NCBI RefSeq assembly: GCF_003614975.1 | Contig: NZ_QZWI01000004.1 | Span: 1-64,000 of the forward strand | Direction of reading: 5' to 3' | Source of the DNA: Rahnella bruchi | GTDB lineage: Bacteria > Pseudomonadota > Gammaproteobacteria > Enterobacterales > Enterobacteriaceae | DNA length: 64,000 nt | Shown: positions 51,635-60,015 of the stretch, piece by piece | Position numbering within the stretch: position 1 is the stretch's first letter | Layout of the letters: the number at the start of each line of letters is the position of its first letter | Notes under the pieces: generated by a model | The model's input: the letters and a program-made list of their open reading frames with translations, nothing else | What the model was told of the DNA's origin: nothing | Database searches by the model: none | Program-made: the position numbers and the translations under genes

Positions 51635-54295
51635 ATGCTCGCAGTCACCAGACTTACACTGAATCAGGAATCCGCATTATCAGGCGTACAGGAACTTCCT
51701 GTGCTGGGCTGGGAAATTGAAAGTCCCAGGAGAAATGTCCGTCAAACTGCGTACCGTATCCAGGTCAGTCATGAAAAGAGCTTCGATAATATTTTGCTTC
51801 ATAGTGAATGGCAGCAATGCGAGCATTCAAATAATGTCACCCTGACCGAACTGATGATGACCTCCTCGCAGCGTTATTTTATTCGTGTGCAGGTGCGGGA
51901 TGATCAGGGCGAAACCAGCAACTGGAGTTCGGCGGCAGAAATGATTTCCGGCGTACTTTATCCTCACGAGTGGCTGGCTGATTTCATTTCTGGCGAAAAG
52001 CCCGCAGATAAAATTCATTCCGCAGGCACTTTATTGCGCAAATCATTTGTCCTTAACCGTGCGGAAGAAATTCAGTCAGCGTTTATTCATGTCAGCGCAC
52101 TGGGGCTTTATGAATTACATCTTAATGGTCTTAAAGTCGGAGAAGATGCCCTGACGCCGGGCTGGACGAGTTATCACAATCACTTACTTTATCAGACCTA
52201 TAATCTGACCGGATATCTGAACAAGGGTGAAAATGTCCTTGGCGCGATAACGGGCGCTGGCTGGTATAAAGGAGATATGGGTTTCAGTCGTCATCGTAAT
52301 TATTATGGCGAACAAACCGCGCTTATTTCACAGCTGATCATTAATTACAAAGATGGAACGCAGGATATTGTGGTTAGCGATGAAAGCTGGAAGGCCCATG
52401 ATTCTGCCATTATTTTTTCAGAAATTTATGACGGTGAAATTTATGATGCGCGCAGGGAGGTATCAGGCTGGTGCGAGAAAGGTTTCTCCGGGGATGGCTG
52501 GCGTCCGGTGAGTCTGATGACGCATGAAAAATCTACGCTGGTTGCGCAGGGAAGTAACACCGTGAGAAAAATGGAAGAACTCAAACCTGTTCAGATGATT
52601 ACCACGCCGCAAGGCGACACCGTGATTGATTTCGGGCAGAACCTCAGTGGTTGGGTGGAGTTTAACGTTCGCGGCAATGCGGGCGATAAAGTGGTATTGC
52701 GCCATTTTGAAGTGCTGGATGCTGACGGCAATGTGTATCTGGATAATCTGCGTACGGCCACGCAGCGCACGGAATACGTGCTTAAAGGTGAAGGCGAGGA
52801 AACCTGGCATCCGCACTTTACCTGGCAGGGTTTCCGCTACGTAAAAGTGGAGGAGTACCCGGCACGGCTGGATCTGACAAACTTTACGGCCATTGTTTTG
52901 CATTCTGCGATGGAGCAGACCGGCTATTTCGCCTGTTCAAATCCGCAACTGAATCAGTTGCACCACAACATTTTGTGGGGGCTGAAAGGTAACTTTGTCG
53001 ATGTGCCGACGGACTGCCCGCAGCGTGATGAGCGACTGGGCTGGACGGGGGATGCGCAGATTTTTTGCCGCACGGCGAGTTATCTGATGCAAACCCGCAA
53101 TTTCTTTGCCAAATGGCTGACCGATCTTCGTTATGACCAGACTCCGGAGGGCGGCGTGCCGCATGTCATTCCGGACATCCTCACCGGGCACTGTGAAAAA
53201 GACCGTTTGCTGTCTGAAGGCGGTACCCATTCCGCGTCGGCGTGGGCGGACGCGGCAGTGATCAATCCATGGACGATGTACCTGATGTATGGCGATACCA
53301 AAGTGCTGGAAAATCAGTACGCCAGCATGAAAGGCTGGATTGATTTTATGACGGCACATGCCGAAAACCATATCTGGCACTACAGCTTACAATTTGGTGA
53401 CTGGGTGGCGCTGGACGCCAAAGAGGGGAGTTACTTCGGTGCCACACCAAACGACCTGACCTGCACGGCGTATTACGCTTATTCCACGCAATTGTTCGCC
53501 AAAACGGCCAAAGTGCTGAAGCGTGATGCAGATTTTGAACATTACGATGCCCTGCATCAGGCAATTGTCAGGCGTTTTCAGGAGGAATTCTTCACGCCTT
53601 CCGGGCGACTGGCTGCCAGAACGCAAACCGCGCACATTCTGGCGCTGTATTTCAATCTGGTGCCTGAAGCGTTTCGCGAGAGAACAACCGATACGCTGGT
53701 TGAATTGCTCAATGAACACGATGGTCACCTGGTCACCGGTTTTGTCGGCACACCGTATTTCTGCCACGCGCTTAGCCAGAATGGGCGCATTAAGGAAGCC
53801 TGGAATTTACTGCTGAAAGACGATTTCCCGTCATGGCTTTATCAGGTGAAAGCCGGTGCCACCACTATCTGGGAACACTGGGATGGCATTAAACCGGACG
53901 GCAGTATGTGGAGCGCTGATATGAACTCCTTCAACCATTATGCCTACGGCGCGGTGGGCGAATGGCTTTACCGCGTGGCGGCGGGGATTGAGGCCGACGA
54001 GGAACACCCCGGATTCAAGCATTTCATCATCAAACCGTTGACCGGCGGCGGCCTGAGCTGGCTGGAAACTCGTTATCAGTCAGTGTACGGCGCAATAGGC
54101 GTTCGCTGGGAAGTCAGTGGTAAAGAGGTGAGTCTGTGTGTGAAGGTTCCGGCAAATACCTCCGCCACCCTGGTGCTGACAGACGGTGAAGCGCTACTCG
54201 AAGCTGATGGTGTTGATTTTATCCGTAATACTGAAGGATTTAGCGCAGAGATTGGCTCAGGGGAATACCGGCTGAAATATCACGTAGCGGATTAA
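51635..54295 (+). CDS. GH78 alpha-L-rhamnosidase
   Basis: Cytoplasmic glycosidase of 886 aa that removes terminal alpha-L-rhamnose from oligosaccharides or plant glycosides. It lacks a signal peptide. Accessory beta-domains (1-420) precede the (alpha/alpha)6 barrel. The family signature is DVPTDCPQRDERLGWTGD at 456-473, with the general acid among its acidic residues; the likely general base is E747 in TTIWEHWDG. AGGAG precedes the ATG. No rhaBAD genes are present here, so released rhamnose must be handled from another locus. Confidence 0.93.
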   Translation: MLAVTRLTLNQESALSGVQELPVLGWEIESPRRNVRQTAYRIQVSHEKSFDNILLHSEWQQCEHSNNVTLTELMMTSSQRYFIRVQVRDDQGETSNWSSAAEMISGVLYPHEWLADFISGEKPADKIHSAGTLLRKSFVLNRAEEIQSAFIHVSALGLYELHLNGLKVGEDALTPGWTSYHNHLLYQTYNLTGYLNKGENVLGAITGAGWYKGDMGFSRHRNYYGEQTALISQLIINYKDGTQDIVVSDESWKAHDSAIIFSEIYDGEIYDARREVSGWCEKGFSGDGWRPVSLMTHEKSTLVAQGSNTVRKMEELKPVQMITTPQGDTVIDFGQNLSGWVEFNVRGNAGDKVVLRHFEVLDADGNVYLDNLRTATQRTEYVLKGEGEETWHPHFTWQGFRYVKVEEYPARLDLTNFTAIVLHSAMEQTGYFACSNPQLNQLHHNILWGLKGNFVDVPTDCPQRDERLGWTGDAQIFCRTASYLMQTRNFFAKWLTDLRYDQTPEGGVPHVIPDILTGHCEKDRLLSEGGTHSASAWADAAVINPWTMYLMYGDTKVLENQYASMKGWIDFMTAHAENHIWHYSLQFGDWVALDAKEGSYFGATPNDLTCTAYYAYSTQLFAKTAKVLKRDADFEHYDALHQAIVRRFQEEFFTPSGRLAARTQTAHILALYFNLVPEAFRERTTDTLVELLNEHDGHLVTGFVGTPYFCHALSQNGRIKEAWNLLLKDDFPSWLYQVKAGATTIWEHWDGIKPDGSMWSADMNSFNHYAYGAVGEWLYRVAAGIEADEEHPGFKHFIIKPLTGGGLSWLETRYQSVYGAIGVRWEVSGKEVSLCVKVPANTSATLVLTDGEALLEADGVDFIRNTEGFSAEIGSGEYRLKYHVAD

Positions 54296-54317
54296 ATGGT
54301 TAAAGAGATAAATCAGT

Positions 54318-54350
54318 AAAACGCCTCCTTGACGAAAAGGAGGCGTTTTT
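54318..54350. terminator. Bidirectional terminator GH78/M32 peptidase
   Basis: AAAACGCCTCCTT and AAGGAGGCGTTTT form a 13-pair perfect stem with A and T tracts on both sides, between convergent genes. Confidence 0.92.
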
Positions 54351-54368
54351 GTTTTATTTGCAGAAAAA

Positions 54369-55850
54369 TTACAGGTAACGGTTTTCCAGATGTGCACGGA
54401 AGAACGCCGGATTCAGCGTTTCTCCGGTGGCATTCTTAATCAGCTGATCCGTTGAGAAACGGCTGCCGTGCTGCCAGATATTTTGCTGCAACCACTGGAA
54501 CAACGCCGTCAGGTCACCGCGCACGATATCGTCCTGCAACGTTGGAATAGCTTTGTTGGCAGTCTGGAACAACTGCGCGGCATACATAGCACCCAGCGTA
54601 TACGTCGGGAAATAACCAAAACCACCGTCGGTCCAGTGAATATCCTGCATACAACCGTCGCGGTAGTTCCCGACTGTATTGATGCCCAGATATTCCTTCA
54701 TCTTGCTGTTCCACAATGCCGGAATATCATCGACTTCGATTTCGCCTTCCATCAGCGCTTTTTCGATTTCATAACGCAAAATCACGTGAGCCGGATAGCT
54801 CAGTTCATCAGCATCAACACGGATGAAACCGGGCTGAACGCGCTGATTCAGCTTCATGAAGTTGCTTTCATCCAGCCCTTCACGATGACCGAACTGCTCG
54901 ATAACCAGCGGATAGACAGATTTCAGGAAGGGTTCGCTGCAACCTAATTGCATTTCAAACAGCAGACTCTGGGATTCATGCACACCCATTGAGCGGGCGC
55001 TGGAGACCGGCTGGCCGAGCCAATCTTTCGGCAGATTCTGCTCGTAACGCGCATGACCGGTTTCGTGGATCACCCCCATCATGGCGCTGAGGAATTCTTC
55101 TTCGTTATAGCGCGTAGTGATACGCACATCCTGTGGCACACCGCCGCAGAACGGATGCGCACTGACATCCAGACGACCGGCACCAAAGTTAAAGCCCAGA
55201 CGTTCCATCACTTTCAGGCCGAGCTGGCGCTGCTTTTCGATGTCAAACGGACCTTGCGGCGCAATGCGGGTTTCGGATTTTTGCTTTTCGACCACGGTCT
55301 GCAACAAATCCGGCAACCAGGTTTTCAAATCGCCAAATAGAACATCGAGCTTTTGCGACGTCATACCCGGCTCGTATAAATCGAGCAGGGCATCGTAGCG
55401 GCTGATGCCCGCGGCTTCTGAACGCAACTGCGCTTCCTGACGGCTCAGTTTCACCACTTCTTTCAGGTTATCAGCGAAACCCTCCCAGTCGTTGCCCTTG
55501 CGCTGAATACGCCATGCCTGTTCGCAGCGAGCACCCGCCAGCGATTTTGCCTGCACCAGACTTTCCGGCAACAGAGCGGCCTGCTGATAATGACGGCGCA
55601 TTTCACGCAGATTTGCCTGTTCGACGTCATTAAGCTGTTCGCCGCTCGCCTGTTCCAGCCATTCACCCACTTGTTTCGCGGTGAGGATCTGATGCGTCAG
55701 CACGCTCAGTTCCGCCAGCGCTTCCGAACGGGCTTGTCCGCCTTCCGGAGGCATCATAGCGGCTGCGTCCCAGCCTGCGATTGCCGATAAATGGCCAAAG
55801 CGGGAGAGGCGGGCGAAAGTGTCGTGTAGTTTTTTATATGCGATGGTCAT
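54369..55850 (-). CDS. M32 family carboxypeptidase
   Basis: Cytoplasmic metallocarboxypeptidase (Taq/Pfu type), 493 aa. The zinc motif HETGH is at 262-266 (GVIHETGHARYE), followed by HESQS at 291-295, both diagnostic for M32. The ATG at 55850 follows AGGGAG; an upstream extension in frame has no support. The start overlaps the 3' end of rstB by 17 nt, so it is read as the third gene of an rstA-rstB operon. E. coli has tus at this place instead. The physiological substrate is unknown. Confidence 0.92.
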   Translation of the reverse strand: MTIAYKKLHDTFARLSRFGHLSAIAGWDAAAMMPPEGGQARSEALAELSVLTHQILTAKQVGEWLEQASGEQLNDVEQANLREMRRHYQQAALLPESLVQAKSLAGARCEQAWRIQRKGNDWEGFADNLKEVVKLSRQEAQLRSEAAGISRYDALLDLYEPGMTSQKLDVLFGDLKTWLPDLLQTVVEKQKSETRIAPQGPFDIEKQRQLGLKVMERLGFNFGAGRLDVSAHPFCGGVPQDVRITTRYNEEEFLSAMMGVIHETGHARYEQNLPKDWLGQPVSSARSMGVHESQSLLFEMQLGCSEPFLKSVYPLVIEQFGHREGLDESNFMKLNQRVQPGFIRVDADELSYPAHVILRYEIEKALMEGEIEVDDIPALWNSKMKEYLGINTVGNYRDGCMQDIHWTDGGFGYFPTYTLGAMYAAQLFQTANKAIPTLQDDIVRGDLTALFQWLQQNIWQHGSRFSTDQLIKNATGETLNPAFFRAHLENRYL

Positions 55851-57177
55851 TATGGCTCCCTTCCTGATTTTCATTATTAGGCTGTTCAACAGCCAGATTA
55901 AATGTGGGTTTTACCGGCCAGCTGAAACGCAAGCTGGCGCCGCCCAGCGGGCTGCTGTCAACGGCAATGCGCCCCTGATACGCCACGGCGATGGAATGAA
56001 CGATGGCTAGCCCCAGCCCGCAGCCGCCGGTGGCACGATCGCGGCTAGGATCCAGGCGCACAAAAGGCTCAAAGATCCGCTGGCGTTCTTCCGGCGGAAT
56101 GCCAGGCCCGTCATCTTCGACTTGCAGGCTGGCCAGTTCACCGTCGAGCCACAGGCTGACGCGCAGGGTTTCCTGCGAATAACGCAGGCCGTTATTGACC
56201 AGGTTGTCCAGCACACGCTCCATCAGGCGTAAATCTACGCCGCCGAAATCGCTGTTTTTCGGCGCGTCGTAAAGGATCGTGCGCTCGGTGATCATGCGGA
56301 AATCATCGACTTTATCTTCCAGCCATTCTGCCAGATTGACTTTTTCCAGATTCAGCGTCACCTGCGGCCGGTCAAGGCGCGCATACGTCAGCAGTTCATC
56401 AATCAGCGCTTCAAGCTGTCCGATATCCCGGTTGATGGCGTTTTGTTCCGCCTCGGGTAGATTTTCGCTGATGGCCAGCCGGTAACGCAGGCGAACCAGC
56501 GGTGTGCGAAGTTCATGCGCGATGCCGTCGATCAGCAGTTTTTTACTGGCGACCAGCGTGCTGATGTTGTCCGCCATCTGGTTAAACGCTACGCCCAGCC
56601 GGTTCAGGCTGGAAGTCGAATCAAAATCAATGCGCTCGTCGAGATGCCCGTTGCCCAGGCGCAGCGCCGAGTTTTCCAGACGCAGCAGATCCTGCCAGTG
56701 CGGACGCATCCACAGGAAGACAGGTAACGCGAGAGACAGGCCGATGAGCATGAGCAGAACGAAATCGAGCACGCGCATTTCGTGCATATAAAACAGATAC
56801 GGGATCGGCCCGACCACCAGCACGTAGTGGCTGCGCGGTACCCGCTGGATAAACGTATATTCATCATCGAGTGCGACGATTTCGCCGTCTTTCAGGCGCT
56901 GATCGAGCAGCGGGCTGAGTTTGCGTTTACCGAGGGGTTCAATGTGCAGTTTGAAAGACAGATTCAGGTCCAGCGTATTGATGGTCTTATTCCAGTCTTT
57001 GATCGGGATTTCCCTGAGCTCACTGCGCATTAAATAGAGTGAACTTTTCATCAGGTCGTTCATAGACTGCCGGCCAGTTTTCTCTGCGGTCACTTTATAG
57101 ACCAGCCCGACCAGCATCGCCATGACCATAAAGCAGACCAGCAGCAACAAAAAGAACTGGATGAAAAGCTTTTTCAT
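55834..57177 (-). CDS. rstB: Sensor histidine kinase RstB
   Basis: Inner membrane sensor kinase, 447 aa (E. coli 433). Two membrane helices at about 7-28 and 136-158 bracket a periplasmic domain; then HAMP, a DHp domain with phosphorylated H221 (GIAHELRTPLVRLRYRL) and an ATPase domain (NLVNNGLRY, EDDGPGIP, GGCGLGLAIVHSIA). In E. coli RstAB is activated via PhoP and affects acid response and curli. Its ATG overlaps the rstA stop (ATGA). The C-terminal tail is about 14 residues longer than in E. coli and overlaps the peptidase start. Confidence 0.95.
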   Translation of the reverse strand: MKKLFIQFFLLLLVCFMVMAMLVGLVYKVTAEKTGRQSMNDLMKSSLYLMRSELREIPIKDWNKTINTLDLNLSFKLHIEPLGKRKLSPLLDQRLKDGEIVALDDEYTFIQRVPRSHYVLVVGPIPYLFYMHEMRVLDFVLLMLIGLSLALPVFLWMRPHWQDLLRLENSALRLGNGHLDERIDFDSTSSLNRLGVAFNQMADNISTLVASKKLLIDGIAHELRTPLVRLRYRLAISENLPEAEQNAINRDIGQLEALIDELLTYARLDRPQVTLNLEKVNLAEWLEDKVDDFRMITERTILYDAPKNSDFGGVDLRLMERVLDNLVNNGLRYSQETLRVSLWLDGELASLQVEDDGPGIPPEERQRIFEPFVRLDPSRDRATGGCGLGLAIVHSIAVAYQGRIAVDSSPLGGASLRFSWPVKPTFNLAVEQPNNENQEGSHNDHRI

Positions 57178-57905
57178 TCCTGCAGAGACTCCCAGGCGTT
57201 AGGGGCAAACAAATAGCCTTTGTTGCGCACGGTTTTAATGCGGAATGGTTCCAGGGTGTTGTCGTACAATTTACGACGCAGGCGGGAGATTGCCACGTCG
57301 ATGCTGCGATCCAGCCCGTCATAGCTGACGCCACGCAGGTTTTTCAGCAAGGCTTCGCGATCCATAATGCGGCCAGCGTGAGTCGCCAGTTCCCACAGCA
57401 AATCAAAGTCAGAAGTGGAGAGCACAATCGTTTCATCGACCAGCGTCACTTCGCGGTTAACCGGATCAATGCACAACTGACCAAAGTGCAGCGCATTGCC
57501 GCCTTTCAGTGTCTGAACCGGTTGCTCGCTTTGAATGGTCTGCGCCGGACTCTGGCGTAAATGCAGGCGTAAACGCGCCAGAAGCACCGCTGGCGGCGTC
57601 GTTTTCAGAATGTAATCGTTAGCGCCCATTTCCAGCGATAAGATGTGGTTCATGTCGCTGTCGAGCGAGGTCAGCAATACGATGGGTCCGGGGAATATAG
57701 GCCGTAAATCGCGGCACAACGTCATGCCGTCTTTGCCGGGAAGCATGATGTCCAGCAGGACAAGATCGGGTTTTTCTTTCTCAATGCGTGCCTGCGCGGT
57801 ATCGCCTCGCGGCTCCACCAGAACATCGATATCGTGTTTACCCAGATAGGCGGCGATCAGGTTGCCGACTTCTACATCATCTTCTACAAAAACGATTTTA
57901 TTCAT
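57174..57905 (-). CDS. rstA: Response regulator RstA
   Basis: OmpR-type regulator of 243 aa (E. coli 239). The receiver domain has the acidic pocket E8-D9-D10 and phosphorylated D52 (LLDIMLPGKDG); the C-terminal winged helix reads YDGLDRSIDVAISRLRRKL and KTVRNKGYLF. ATG 57905 gives the E. coli N-terminus MNKIVFVEDD. First gene of rstA-rstB-peptidase. I looked for a PhoP box (GGTTTA-N5-GGTTTA) upstream and found none; TATAAT at 58124-58129 (minus strand) may be a -10. Confidence 0.95.
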   Translation of the reverse strand: MNKIVFVEDDVEVGNLIAAYLGKHDIDVLVEPRGDTAQARIEKEKPDLVLLDIMLPGKDGMTLCRDLRPIFPGPIVLLTSLDSDMNHILSLEMGANDYILKTTPPAVLLARLRLHLRQSPAQTIQSEQPVQTLKGGNALHFGQLCIDPVNREVTLVDETIVLSTSDFDLLWELATHAGRIMDREALLKNLRGVSYDGLDRSIDVAISRLRRKLYDNTLEPFRIKTVRNKGYLFAPNAWESLQE

Positions 57906-58292
57906 TGGCTTGCTGCTTTTAGAAATCCGGTGATTAGCATAGCGTGACCCGCCTGACGGCGCCATCCTGCTAGCGTAATAGAACATGTCAGTTTTGCGGC
58001 GTTAATTCCAACTCCGCGAAATACTTTCGATAAATTCTGAAATGACAAATTTTGTCTGCCCATGCAATAACTGCTCAAACTTAAGCACCCAAACCGACTG
58101 GCAAAGCATCCGTGAATTATGCCATTATATAGATGAATATCTTCATCGTTACAGATTGATTTGCCTAATTGAATAGCATAAAGAAGGATCGGCATAAACC
58201 CGCGCGCCGGGCCGGACTTCCTATGCCCGACTCATACGTTCAAGACTCGTACGTTCAATTGAACAGGCCCTGACCAGGAAGAGGAAGAGGGG
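57906..58292. other. Divergent region rstA / orphan gene
   Basis: 387 bases without a supported gene. On the minus strand TATAAT (complement of 58124-58129) may be the rstA -10. Toward the orphan gene there is a tandem 15-bp repeat (listed separately). Confidence 0.4.
58229..58258. repeat. Tandem 15-bp repeat upstream of the orphan gene
   Basis: GACTCATACGTTCAA is followed directly by GACTCGTACGTTCAA, one mismatch, ending 34 bp before the start codon at 58293. It may be a double operator or a replication-slippage duplication. Confidence 0.7.
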
Positions 58293-58712
58293 ATGAATGA
58301 AAACCGCCTGGTACCCGATGCGCGCAGTCAAAAAGCGTCCTTTGACTATATGGAATATTTGTCCGCATCCTGCAAAAAGAAATGGAGTTTTGTTGACGCG
58401 ATTTACGGCGTGATGCCGTTCTTCGGCATGGTACTGAAATCCCGTTCTAAGAAAGAAAATTCCAGGCAGGAAGCCTTACGCGCACTGGCGTTACAGGTAG
58501 TTTCCACCCAGGTCAGCGATGAGACCAATATCGTCCGGTTGATTGAACTGGCCGAGCAGCAAAATATGTACAGCATTGATATCAACCTGCCGTACTCACT
58601 GACCGAAGAACAGCTCACCGCAATAAAAGTGGAATGCAAACATCTGGTGCAGTTAAGCCAGAATAACGATCATCTGTTAGTACAGATTATGCAGATGCCT
58701 TCCCAGCACTGA
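58293..58712 (+). CDS. Orphan protein of unknown function, 139 aa
   Basis: Not recognised. Probably soluble: one short hydrophobic stretch (FVDAIYGVMPFFGMVLK, 33-49) may be amphipathic or membrane-touching. The rest is helical and charged, with RQEALRALALQVVSTQVSD and LIELAEQQN. A good GAGGGG site precedes the ATG at 58293, and a terminator follows, so it is a real single-gene unit. Its neighbour is the divergent rstA, which could regulate it; there is no direct evidence. Confidence 0.7.
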   Translation: MNENRLVPDARSQKASFDYMEYLSASCKKKWSFVDAIYGVMPFFGMVLKSRSKKENSRQEALRALALQVVSTQVSDETNIVRLIELAEQQNMYSIDINLPYSLTEEQLTAIKVECKHLVQLSQNNDHLLVQIMQMPSQH

Positions 58713-58734
58713 TTTCTCAGTGATGCTTGCAAAA

Positions 58735-58760
58735 ATAAAGGCCGCTTTCGCGGCCTTTAT
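58735..58760. terminator. Bidirectional terminator orphan gene / cytochrome gene
   Basis: AAAGGCCGC and GCGGCCTTT form a nine-pair stem with a TTTC loop, between convergent genes; A- and T-rich flanks lie on both sides. Confidence 0.82.
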
Positions 58761-58779
58761 CATGTCTGCAGTTTCCCGC

Positions 58780-60015
58780 TTATTTCTTTAGTTCTGCACG
58801 CAGGTCTTTCACGTCTGAGGCTGATACCGGCGCGGCGGCATTTCCCCAGCTGTTACGGATATACGTCAGCACGTTGGCCACATCGGCGTCGCTCAAGTTG
58901 GCATCAAACGAAGGCATCGACGGCGCCGTCGGTTTGCTGTCGGTCGCGACCGGGCGGCTGCCCGTCAGCACGACGCGGATAAGCGATGTCGCGTTGGTCT
59001 GATTGATGAGCGCCGAATCGGCCAGACGCGGGAACAAACCTTCCTGACCTTTGCCTTCCGGCGTATGGCACGCAGAACAACGGTCAGCATAGATATGTTT
59101 CCCGGCCATCATGGCGTTATCTTCCGCTTTCACCGGCGCCGGAGCTTTATTCCCGCTGTCGTGACCGCTGTCTTTCAGATAGACCGCCACGGCTTTGAGA
59201 TCTGCATCCGTCCAGTGCTGTGAAGAGTTGGTGACTTCTTCTGCCATCGGGCCGGACGCCATATCGAAGCGGTTAGAACCGGTCTTCAGATATTGCATCA
59301 GATCTTCCTGGGTCCAGTTGCCGATACCGGTGTGCTTATTGCTGGTGATGTCCGGTGCAACCCAGTTTTCTACCACTGCGCCTTGCAGGAATTCGCTGTC
59401 TTTGTCGCCGCCAATCATATTTTTCGGCGTGTGACAGGTTCCGCAGTGTCCCAGGCCTTCAACAATATAAGCGCCGCGATTCCATTCGGCAGACTTATCC
59501 ATCTGCGGTTTGAATTCGCCTTTGTTGAAGTTCAGCCAGTTCCAGCCCATCAGACTGGTACGCACGTTGAACGGGAACGGCAGCTGGTTGGTTTCGACTT
59601 CATGATGCACCGGTTGCAGGGTTTGCAGATAAGCCCAGATCGCGGCGTTATCTTCACGGGTGACTTTGGTGTACGCCGTGAACGGCATCGCGCCGTACAG
59701 ACGTTTTCCGCCGTGACCGATACCTTCAGACATCGCGCGCTGGAAGTCGTCGAAGCTCCATTTGCCGATACCTGTTTGCGGATCCGGCGTGATATTTGCA
59801 CCGACCAGACGACCAAACGGCGTTTCAATCGGTACACCACCGGCGAAAGGTTTGGCATCCGGCGTCGAGGCGGTATGACAGGCCGCGCAGTCGCCCACGG
59901 TGGCCAGATAACGCCCGCGTTCTACCTGCTCGAATGAGCCGTCGCCCGCGGCGTGTGCCAGACCGGAAACGCTCAGTGCCAGTAATCCGAGTGAGAATGA
60001 CGTTAACTTTTTCAT
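58780..60015 (-). CDS. Triheme cytochrome c subunit of an FAD-dependent dehydrogenase
   Basis: Periplasmic, membrane-attached cytochrome c, 411 aa. The signal peptide ends near residue 22 (GLAHA before AGDG). Three heme-binding CxxCH motifs are present: CAACH (43-47), CGTCH (191-195) and CSACH (313-317), as in the gluconate/2-ketogluconate/sorbitol dehydrogenase cytochrome subunits. It carries electrons from the FAD subunit to ubiquinone. Its start overlaps the stop of the FAD subunit gene by four nt. Third gene of the operon. Confidence 0.92.
   Translation of the reverse strand: MKKLTSFSLGLLALSVSGLAHAAGDGSFEQVERGRYLATVGDCAACHTASTPDAKPFAGGVPIETPFGRLVGANITPDPQTGIGKWSFDDFQRAMSEGIGHGGKRLYGAMPFTAYTKVTREDNAAIWAYLQTLQPVHHEVETNQLPFPFNVRTSLMGWNWLNFNKGEFKPQMDKSAEWNRGAYIVEGLGHCGTCHTPKNMIGGDKDSEFLQGAVVENWVAPDITSNKHTGIGNWTQEDLMQYLKTGSNRFDMASGPMAEEVTNSSQHWTDADLKAVAVYLKDSGHDSGNKAPAPVKAEDNAMMAGKHIYADRCSACHTPEGKGQEGLFPRLADSALINQTNATSLIRVVLTGSRPVATDSKPTAPSMPSFDANLSDADVANVLTYIRNSWGNAAAPVSASDVKDLRAELKK

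Noticed and set aside
58070-58105. GTTTG repeats (minus strand) considered as a PhoP box for rstA
   Set aside because: Spacing between the half-sites is ten bases, not the five of the PhoP consensus, and the hexamers are imperfect.
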